A stretch of 64,000 nucleotides of DNA from Bombardia bombarda (taxonomy: Eukaryota; Ascomycota; Sordariomycetes; Sordariales; Lasiosphaeriaceae). The translations under genes were made by a program, and so were the position numbers. The DNA lies in NCBI GenBank assembly GCA_030512295.1, contig JAULSR010000001.1, positions 8,331,001 through 8,395,000 of the forward strand, in the 5' to 3' direction. How positions within the stretch are numbered: position 1 is the stretch's first letter; every line of letters begins with the position of its first letter. Shown here in pieces: positions 55,186 through 64,000 of the stretch. The notes below the pieces were generated by a model that was given only the letters and a program-made list of their open reading frames with translations, did not search any database and was not told the DNA's origin.

Positions 55186-58100
55186 TCACGATGACGACCC
55201 CGCCAACCCATCAACCCCAAAGTCAAAGTCAAAGTCAAAATCCATATCCTGCAGAGCAAAGCCGTCGTCAGCTCCACCCCCACTCCCCGCCAAGGCCATC
55301 TCCAAATCCATATTCAGGCCGCCGCCTTGGTGGTGATTATTCCCATCAGCCCCCGTCAACAATCCCAACCCAGCACTCCCACTCCCACTCCCACTCCTAC
55401 TGACCCCCTCCATCTCCACCTCCACCTCCAACCCCAACCCCAACCTCTCCCGCATCATCTCCTTAAATTTGCCCAACAACACCGGATCATCAGCCGGCGT
55501 ACTCGGCATCTGCTGAATCTCCCTCGCACGCGCCCTCAAATCATTATCACTTGGGAACTTGGCAGCCCCACCACCACCACCACCACCACCACCGAGAAGC
55601 ACAACCTCACCCACCACATACGCCGCGAGCCTAGCCTCAAGCTCGCGGGAGCAAAACACCACGGGCGGCGGCTGCATACGGGCGGGCTCAGTGCGGAACG
55701 ACTGCAGGTACTTGTTGGTCGTGGCGCTCTCGACGGGGAAGGCGCGCGAGCTGGCGCCGTCGGCCATGTTGGTGACGGCCACCAGACTGGCTGCATTATC
55801 CGATGGCGACGAGGACGACGCCGACGGGAGCGTGATTTGCGTCTTTGGGTTGGGAAATACATAGGGCGGCGCGAAGCCCGAGCCGCCTTGGGATATGTTC
55901 CACTGGATGCCCTGGGGTAGGCCGGGGAATGACGCGCCGTCAGTGAGGATGCCGACGTCGCGTTTGAACCGTCTTAGCCATTCTACGTTATCGGCCGCTG
56001 TTTGGTTCCAGGGGTCGTCGCTGATGAGAGGGAGGGAACGTCAGATTTGTTTTGCAGGAGAAGAGGGAAAAAGGAGAGCTGGTTTTATGGGTGAAAAGAA
56101 TAAAAACTCACTCATCATAGAGGATCCAGCGCGCCTGGTGCTGCAGCTCTTCGTCGCTGGGGACGTGGCACCTGGGGTTGTTGGGCGACATGGTCGATGC
56201 CACATAGCGACCTAGCTCGCGGGCCAGCCGACGATAGCAGTTGGCGTCGTTGAGGAAGACGGCGCCAACCTTGACGGCACTTTCGCTTCCGCTTGCGCTT
56301 GCGCTTCCAGCCCCATTTCCGCTGCCGCTGCCGCTGCCGCTGCCATTTCTACCGAAGCTGCCATTGCCACTGCCGCTTGTATAGCTCCCATTTATGCTGT
56401 TGAATGTATCCGAGCCCGGGCTATCTCTAGCAGTAGTAGCCTGACGTCTTTGGGCATCAGGACATCCCATAACAGATGCCATGTTGGGGTGCACATCGGG
56501 ACACGACATGACTGAGTTGATTGTCAGGGGCGCATTGCTTGCCAGCGCCGCGGCGCTGGCCTCCAACGAGCTATGACGCTGCTTGAACGCGTTCAGCCAG
56601 GCGACATTATCTGCAGCCGTCTGGTTCCACCCGTCGTCGAATTCGTATATGATCAGACGAGCCTGTCTCTGCAAGTCGGCATCGGTGGGTTCGATACCCG
56701 CAGATCTCTGGAGGCGCACGTACTCGGCCAGCTCGGACTCAAGACGACTGTAGTTGTGGATGGTCGAGTCGATCGTGTTGGGATCCTTGGATCGCTTCGA
56801 CTCGTCCTCCAGGTCCTCAGAGCGTGGCAGACCGGCCCGTTGCCGGAATCCCGCAAGCCACTTGCCCGAGCTGTAAATAACGCGGAGCAAAAAGTTGGCC
56901 ACGTCATCCGACGGGACTCTGGACGACTCCTCCATGCGGCCAATGATACTGCACGCCTCCACCTGCAGTTCTCTGTCCATGGCGGTCAAGCCGAGCAACC
57001 GACGGGCTTTGACGTACTCACGGAGCTCCAGCTCCATCGAGTCGTCCTCAAAGATATTGTCCTTTCCATTAATGACAAGTTTGGCGAGGAAGCTGTCGGC
57101 ATGCGATCTGATGGGGGCCATCTGAGCCTTCAGCGTCAACTGCTCGTTGGAAGAGAGGAGCAGGTCCCGCAGCCAAGACGGCGCCGACGATATGCCTTTC
57201 TTGGAGAGCACTTCTGACCCGAAAACTATCCTGCACGCTTCTATTTGCAGCTCTTCATCTGTTGGCATCTTGTCCCTTCGACGCTCGCGTTCGTTGGAGA
57301 TGTAGAACGACAGCTCGGCCTTGATAAGCTCATATGCATTCCTGGGCGTCTCAGGCGACCCCTGCGTGGCTTCGAAGGGGTAGGGTGAGTTCCTTTCGTC
57401 GTGAATAAGATCTATAGCAGACGAGTCAGTAATCCACGACTAAGATCAGAATACTCGCAGAAAACGAAGACAGCTTACAGGGAGGAATCGAATTCTCAAG
57501 CATGTCAAGCACAGGGGCTTCGAAACCCCAATCACCCTTCCAGTCAGCCATGGTATTACCGGTCTTAAAGTGTTCGGCGAGGTGGTCGACACGAATAGTC
57601 CAGGTATCCATGACAATCCCGCAGAAACCACAGCGGGATCTGATCTCGGGCGTTGCCACCTTCCATTGCTCCATGGACCAGTCGACAAACTTTGCCTCGT
57701 GGACCAGCTTTAGGTGCTGACGGAGGTGATCTTTCCGATAGAAAGTTCGCTCTTCCAGCGTCCGCTCCTGGCAGGCCAAGTGATTATGGCTCTCAACGTG
57801 TGCCTCATCGGGGTTGGCCTCACCGCAAAAGACACAGGATATCGCCCCGTTCGTAGGGTTGAACACGCGCGGGCCCTCGGGCGCACACACCCACCGCTCA
57901 AGCGACAAGTGCAGCGACTTCTCGTGTCTCTGCCAGTCGTGCTTGGTTCTGAATGTTTCTGTACAAAATGTACACTGGAAAGTCTTGAGAGGTGCTGTCA
58001 GAGATGTCCTTTCTTCCGGTCCCTTTGTGGCGACCTTTCTCCTCCTCCTCCTTCGTCCGCGGTTTATTGACATTGATCCATGGGACCCGAACGAGCCTCG

Positions 58101-59252
58101 GGATTTGTGTGAGTATGCCGAAGCAAAGGAGCCACCACTAGAGTGTGATGTGTTGATACTGCTGATGGAAGAAACAGCACACAGAGATCTATTGGAGCCA
58201 TCGTCGTTGATGCTCATGCTGTAAGGGCTGTTGAGACCCGAAGACATGGTGGATGCCGAGTCGGTAACGGCACGGGCGATATCCGTAACGGAAGCCGGTT
58301 CGTTTTCTGGCGGAGAGTGTTGCCAGCGCTGAAGAGGATTCATGTTTTCAAAGGACGCGGGGGTAGCGCGTCTCTGAGGTATGTCAATAGCGTTGGACCA
58401 GCTTCGCACGCCGGGCGATGTTGACCGAGGGGCTATTATCTTTCCCCTGCGGCGGGCATTGGCCAGCCAGTTGGTTATCTGGGTCTTGTTAAGACCTGTC
58501 TGCTTCTGGAGCATCTCCTTCTCATCCTCGTTGGGGTACGGATGCTTGTGGTGGGTTGACAACCAGTTCTTCAAGATCTTGACAGACTCTCTTGAGAAGC
58601 GAGCGCCGATCTTGGGTGCGGCAGTTGCATTAACTCGAACCCCAGTGGATTCGGCACCAGAGAGCGACCTCAGACCTGCCAGGTCGGGAGCCGAGACACT
58701 AGCATGAAGCTTCTCAAGGTGGCCATCTTCCTGGGTGATGGCATCTGGGTGGTCTCCCATCAGGGGCCATGGGTTGTGCGGGAAGGCCGAGTCAGTTGGG
58801 ACTTGGGGCGCTGGTGCCAAACCAAAGCTGCATGCACAACGGAGGGCGACACAACTCGTGCAATAGCCCTTATACTTACCCTCCCGGATGGTCTTGCACT
58901 GATAGCCACCAGACTGGCAGTGGGTGCAAGGAGCATCTGGCGTTCCAAACGACTCTTCAAAGGCTCTGATGGAGGTGGTGCCCATGTCGGTAGTTATAGC
59001 ATTGTTGATGTTGGTTGGATCCAAGGTGGGCAAGTTGCTGTTCTCATAGTGTTCTAGTGCCCAGAAGGAGAAATCGTCACCCTCGACGTTTTCCAGTACC
59101 AGGTCGAGGTCCTGTAGAGGGTCGCTGGGCTGTTGGGTATACATGAAATCGAGACTAGGAGTGCCTAGATTGGTGCCCAGAGCCGGGTCGGCGTGGTCCC
59201 AGTTGACGAATTGGTCCATGTCGGATTGCTTCTCCTCGGGTATTACTGGCAT
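55186..59252 (-). CDS. Homeobox-C2H2 zinc-finger transcription factor with four C-terminal repeats
   Basis: Exons are 57479-59252, 56112-57412 and 55186-56020. A Cys-rich module (CTHC, CKTI, CTSC, about 109-141) precedes a TALE-type homeodomain at about 217-274 ([23 protein letters not shown]). C2H2-like fingers follow from about residue 426 ([57 protein letters not shown]). This order is typical of a Pezizomycotina regulator family. After splice 57479/57412 the frame reads [16 protein letters not shown] and then stops, while the homologous continuation ([15 protein letters not shown]) is one frame over. One G less in the run at 57359-57363 restores 1,302 residues. The C-terminal third has four copies of a DEELQ-x-QAR-type unit, two ending [12 protein letters not shown]. 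GS- and DF-repeats mark the end. Targets are unknown. Confidence 0.82.
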
Positions 59253-61618
59253 GCCACAGCAAAGGCCAGCAACAAGCGAAGGGCGTCAAAGAGGAGTAGG
59301 AAGCCGGATGCGAGTGCCCCTTTTGTGTGTCCCCCAAAGGCGCGGTGGACAAGAGTGGGATAGGGGGTGTCCGTATTACACCAAGCAAGACTGCCCGTGG
59401 TGGTCTAACAAAATTTTCAAAGACAAATGCCAGAAGAAGGGCTCGCCAGTGCAAATTGACCAGCTTGATTGATTGTTAGCCCCCGGTAACCTGTTGTCCA
59501 ACAAGCTATACGGTGTTCATTGCCAAGCGTATATAAGTCCACGGCAGCGAACAATGAATCAGGTCTAACCTGGAAGATGGGATGAACAGGTAATAATTCG
59601 AATTGCAATTGAGTCTGTCAGCAGAAGAAGTAGGAGAATAAAACTGCGAAATAATCAAATAATAAAGACACTTGTTTTCTCCAATTTCTGCATCCCAATG
59701 GATGGCTCACTGGTCAACGTAGTCCCCAGGTAGGCTGGCATGGCTGGTATCGCGGTTCCACCGGCTTCATTGGACTTCGCTCCCCAAAGAGTCACAGGAG
59801 GAGGTAAATGTGGGGAATTCTCGAGAGAAATTGACGAACGCGCCTTTCGGTTGACATGTCGCTGATGGACCAACTGGCGAACCAGCGCTAGGCTGCTTTT
59901 GAACAAGAAAGGCAGACAAGACAGGGAAGGCCTCGCACCTCAACCTAGAGTGAGATGGGATGGTGGAAGGGTGGGCTCAGTGCATTGACGTGCATCGCTC
60001 CTGCAGCGCCGAGCCCCAGCGTCACCGCCGGAGTTCTTCAGTTCAGTGGTTTCAGTGGTTCAGCTCTCAGTGGCATTGCTGCACCTAAAGTCTGGACACG
60101 CGATCTGACCCCACTCAACCAAGAACCTACCTAATAACTACGGGATGCACCCCGCGATATCGCGCCTTCTATAAGTTGCTGCGGACTTCGAAATCTCGTT
60201 CAAAGGGCCTTTTGGAACTATAGGCACCGATGTTCTCCATGGACTATGAGGTCCTACATACATACATGATGTCCAGCCCGGTGAAGAGCAAAGAAGCTGA
60301 CAGAAGAAATCTCTGCTGGCGATGGGAAGAACTCGAAATTTCCCCTTCTTTGTTGTTCGACACAGTAGCGGCGAGTGACTGTTGTGCATGAGGCTCCCGT
60401 GCTGCCGCTATCGCTATCGTTACCTACCGCTGCCGCCGCTCGGTGACCATTTTTGTGTCGGCAGCCCACCACCTATACCACGTTCACGGTCCGATACTCG
60501 CACTATCCCCGGTCGCGGACAGCCGATCATAACCTTCAACCACCAGCAAAACTACAACATGGCGTGGCTCGGCTCGTAGCAAGCGGATTCCGATTCGATT
60601 TTCTTCACAGATATTACGCCGGATAATATGGCATCATCGTCGATGGCCTCCATTCAGGATTTAATCCAGCTCACACACCAAAAGACGAAGTGAGATATGA
60701 TGGTGCTTAGTTGATCAGTCAGCACCATCTGTCGGATGGCTGTCGGATGGCATCAAACGCGTCATATGGCGGCTTGACGACGAGAAAACCCCGAGAGATC
60801 AATGGCTGATGAAGATTAGTCCTCTTTCGGTCAATGCGGACCCTTTCCCAGCCATCTTCTCTGGATGCGAAGGACTACGAATAGGGGATTTCTTTTACAA
60901 AAACTAATCTGTCCAACGGGAGTTGTATGCATATCTAGGTACATGCACGCAGGCAGTCGTTCGCCATAGAACTTTTTGTTTGGTTTTGATGCACCAGGTG
61001 GTCCGTATCGTTACCGTGAAATGCCCGTCATTCCTGTCAGCTCTTCAGAGTGCGTAATTCTTTGAATGATTGGAAATTACACCGGATGTAATGAAGTATG
61101 CTCTCTAAACGCTGTAAACGTACGTTTCCAGGTGAAGGGTAATTTCAAACAAATACGGCACATGGACGCAGAATCGCAGCGACTTAGTTCCGCAACATCA
61201 AATCATAACCAAAGAAGTGAACCTGACACACAATGTGCTAGATAATATCAAAGGGATCAATACCACCTTTTATACCTGACCCAAGTTTCGAAAACATACA
61301 ATTCAAATAGAACCAACCTGGCTCGGCGCCAGACTCCAAGCCACAGCCACAACGACAACCAAAAGACTAGCTACACAATCATAGTAATATGATACAAGTT
61401 TCGGAGAAGAGAGCAGAGTAACTGCTCCCCTCCCCAGATCCCCATTCAGGTCACGATTGCATCAACCCCTAAAAAGACAACACCCAACACCATCCACAAC
61501 ATTATTCCCCCATAACATCTCAAAACCCGGCACACACACACACAGACAACACCGTCCATAAGACCATCCAACCGTAACCCCTCCCAAATCTAACACACAC
61601 ATCCAGACCCCGCGCCAT
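59253..61618. promoter_or_regulatory. 2.4-kb upstream region of the homeobox gene
   Basis: A long gap between the homeobox gene start and the end of the next minus-strand gene. Frames of 60-110 codons occur on both strands without domains. Small direct repeats (CTGTCGGATGG near 60729-60750) and pyrimidine runs near 61500-61550 are present. No RNA gene was recognised. Confidence 0.45.
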
Positions 61619-62754
61619 CTACCCATCAATCAACACAGCAGCATGCACCGCCGCCTGCATGTTTGCCTGAGTGGTGGCCGTCATGTTCTGCAGCGGGGCG
61701 GGCTTGAGGTAGCAGTTGCCCGGCGCCGTGCCTTTCAAGGCGTCAGCGTGGGTCGTCCAGGCGGGCACGAAGCTGACGGCGGCGCACGTCGTGCTGTTGT
61801 TGTTGCCAAACAAAACAGGCATCGAGTGCGTATAGGCGGCGCAGGCGTCCATGCAGCCAGCGAAGCTGGCCGTGAAGAGCGAGTAGAGGGGTCCCATGGG
61901 CGTGTCCTTGTTGCAGAATATGGTGAACCGGAGGGCGCCGAATACTGTTCATTGTCAATAACCTCTCCTTGTTCCAAAAATGACTTTTAGGGGAGAAGGA
62001 GCCATCTCTTACATTCAAACGACGTGTAGGTCGTGTTCGTAACAGCATTCGGATCCGCCGCGCAGCCCTGGTCGTTGGCGGCTGCTAGTGTTGAAGTCGG
62101 CGCAGGCGCGCTGGTCGTCGTGACGGTCGCGGTGGATACTGCTGACGTGCTCAGGACGGCGAGCCTAGCCACGGCCTCGTTGGCGCGGTTCGACTCGATG
62201 CCGGTGCCGGCGGCCAGACCGATGACGGCGGCCGACAGGAGCGCGATGATGCACGCCAGGATGAAGACTAGGAGACTGCAGCCGCATATTGTGACGGCGG
62301 CCTTGGATGACTTGCGCTGCGATGCGCCTTCGCCGCCGTGCGGGTTGTATGACGTGTCGGCTGCGGTTTGGCCTCCAATGGTTGAGGGCGCAACTGCTGC
62401 GTAGGTCGACGGCGGCGTTGGCTCTGGCTTTGGCAGGACTAGATGGTCCTGGTAGTGCTGCTGGTGCTGCTGATCGTAGGAGGACGGGTCGTAGGGCTGC
62501 TGTTGTGATGGTGGCTGTTGGTGTTGTTGGTACCCCCCGTAATAGTTGTTCACGGTGGGCTGCTGTGGTTGCTGATGAAGGTGTTGATGTTGATGTTGGG
62601 GAGACGCAATCTCGGGGAAGTCCTGAGGCGCCGGCTCAAGCCCAGTGTCATACTTTAAAGAGTTAGCGACGCTGCATTAAAGATTTTTGTCAAACAAGAA
62701 GCGATTACTTACCGTCGCGGCCATCGTGTAGCCGTATACTTGTTGGGTCGACAT
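61619..62754 (-). CDS. Single-pass membrane protein, Gln/His-rich inside and Cys-rich outside
   Basis: Exons are 62713-62754 (14 codons, MSTQQVYGYTMAAT), 62013-62652 and 61619-61944, giving 335 residues. Exon 2 has no ATG near its start, so exon 1 is needed. The N-terminal half is disordered and rich in Gln, His, Tyr and Pro. One transmembrane segment follows a basic flank (QRKSSKAAVTICGC, LLVFILACIIALLSAAVIGL). Then a Ser/Thr-rich stalk likely to be O-glycosylated, and an extracellular domain with about six Cys (QGCAADPNAV, FECK replaced by spliced FE-LFGALRF, IFCNKD, GCMDACAAY, TTCAAV, GNCYLK), resembling PAN/apple-like domains of fungal surface proteins. A type II/III orientation with the Cys domain outside is inferred. 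No function is known. Confidence 0.78.
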
Positions 62755-64000
62755 GCAGACATAGGCAAGACAGAACCAAGATGGAAAACAGCAAAACAAC
62801 ACGCGCAAGAACAAAAGAGGGGCGACGGTGAGATGAGCGAGCGTGTGGGTGTCCTGAGGCGCAGGCCACTGACAAGCAATAAAGGAAGATCGACGACGGT
62901 GAGAAAGCGAATTGCAATGGCTAGGATTTGACGCCTGTCAGGGGAGTCTGGCTCGTCGCTCACCTCCTCGCCATACGGTAGTGCCATGCAGCTAGGGTGC
63001 CACAGTGCAGCCTTTTGACCCCATTGCGGACAAGGGGGGTTGCATTCTCAGTGGATTGGGACCCAGGGGGGATTGATCGAGGGGGCCTTCAAGTGCCCGC
63101 ATCGTATCTCACCAGATGAGCCATAACCTGGCTCGCTTGGTTCACAATTGTTCTCTCATGCATCGTGAACGAGACGACTAAAAATTGGTTAATTTATGTC
63201 TTGCTTAGCAACTCCCAAGACGCTGTTATGGAGGAGGATGGAAAACATACAGGCAGCTACTACCTGCACCGAGAAGTCGTCGAGAAAGCCCAGTCCATTG
63301 TGCAGCTGGGTTTTACACTATCGACTGCTGACAATAGGTAGTCCGAGGTTTTGAGGGCTGTGTGTTTCCAGGGGTTGAAACGTGACAGCAGTGTGGGGGA
63401 GGATGGTGCTGAACAGATCGGAAAGCAATGAAGCGATTGCGCAAAAGTTGAATAAAAGCTTGATCCAATAAGATGTTTGACATGAGATTGCGAACCGTGA
63501 CCTGGAACACGTCGCGAGAACAGACTCCTGCGAGGACGCACCTTCCCCTGACCACCGCGGAAGGGTAACCGAGAACGCAGTGCGGATCCGCAAAGCTTAA
63601 CTGCGCGGTGGGGGCACGGCCACCCTTCTGGTCTCCAGGCCTCCAGGGGCGCCTCCATGTCCATCCGCCTTCTGTCTCAGGGCTCCAGCGCCTGGGAAAC
63701 CAGAGACAGTATCACTAATAGGGCTGAAAGTTGACAAACCGTAAGGGAGGGATATTACTTTTTATTTAAAAGTTATCGGACGAACACGTTCTTTTATCTA
63801 TTGGTGTAAGTGATAACTTTCATCAAGTCTGGGTGTTCCAAGTTCCAATTTCCCGTATAAAGCAACTACTGCATACAGCACGATGATTGGGACCTATCTC
63901 AGAGGACAGCACCGTGATTAGGAAGGGACGGTTTGTCCCCAAATCTCAACCAAGGTTCGAATAAGGTAGGAACCTACCTGGGTAGGTATCACCTGGGTAG
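62755..64000. other. Right end of the window, upstream of the membrane-protein gene
   Basis: No gene is supported. A 134-codon minus-strand frame at 63260-63664 lacks family features. The last 40 bases contain ACCTACCTGGGTAGGT-type short palindromic repeats. The promoter of the gene at 62754 should lie at 62755-63300. Confidence 0.45.

Noticed and set aside
57393..57479. Alternative acceptor at 57394 to avoid the frame break in the homeobox gene
   Set aside because: Joining the donor base T to the next two bases GA makes a stop codon, and the conserved peptide before it would be lost.
63260..63664. 134-codon frame near the right edge
   Set aside because: No domain, no splice pattern, and composition like the surrounding non-coding DNA.
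1..64000. CRISPR arrays, prokaryotic operons, phage or insertion sequences
   Set aside because: No spaced direct repeats of suitable length, no transposase or integrase frames, and the gene structure is plainly fungal.

Overview
The window is nuclear DNA of a filamentous ascomycete (Pezizomycotina, most like a Sordariomycete; the species cannot be named from sequence alone). The evidence is short spliceosomal introns (about 50-90 nt, GTAAGT/GTGAGT donors, CAG/TAG acceptors), single-copy eukaryotic housekeeping genes facing in both directions, a tRNA gene with an intron after the anticodon, and fungus-specific families such as a Zn2Cys6 regulator, a homeobox-C2H2 regulator and an Ist2-type anoctamin. 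There are no operons, phages, insertion sequences or CRISPR arrays. Exon boundaries were placed by hand from splice consensus, reading phase and family similarity; no search was run.

Layout. 1-2491 (-): 5' part of a zinc-knuckle protein built of repeated exons. 3383-4409 (-): IST1. 5100-8758 (+): SPT3 with a 2.6-kb first intron holding another long open frame. 9936-11945 (-): carnitine acetyltransferase CAT2 with mitochondrial and peroxisomal signals. 13153-14575 (-): zinc finger plus APH-type kinase fold. 15597-20119 (-): INCENP/Sli15. 20977-22635 (+): RAD18. 23166-24623 (-): CHMP7-like ESCRT-III protein. 25629-26876 (+): unknown tail-membrane protein. 27534-29394 (-): COMPASS subunit Bre2/Ash2. 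30112-32585 (+): CEF1/CDC5 splicing factor. 33495-35783 (-): Zn2Cys6 regulator. 39059-40308 (+): KTI12. 41347-43385 (+): mitochondrial DEAD-box helicase like Mss116. 44204-44297 (-): tRNA-Glu(CTC). 45184-46477 (+): conserved fungal protein of unknown function, frame-disrupted. 47606-51518 (+): 2H phosphodiesterase + EEP nuclease + nucleotidyltransferase + MJ1316 domain, a putative RNA-end repair protein. 51952-54573 (+): Ist2-like anoctamin. 55186-59252 (-): homeobox-C2H2 regulator. 61619-62754 (-): single-pass membrane protein.

The genes do not form one pathway. They cover chromatin and transcription (SPT3, BRE2, two regulators), mitosis and DNA damage tolerance (INCENP, RAD18), ESCRT-III membrane work (IST1, CHMP7), RNA metabolism (CEF1, Mss116-like helicase, KTI12, the RNA-repair-like protein, tRNA-Glu) and acetyl-carnitine transport. 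The most unusual items are the multidomain RNA-end enzyme, the long open frame in the SPT3 intron that runs in frame into SPT3 exon 2, the zinc-finger/APH fusion, and the duplicated exons in the first gene.

Caution: four otherwise conserved genes each lose frame at runs of 4-6 C or G (about 27871, 45473, 45596, 48433 and 57359). In every case the whole coding length becomes a multiple of three if the run is changed by one base. Sequence or assembly error at homopolymers is the simplest explanation, and alternatives are given in each entry.
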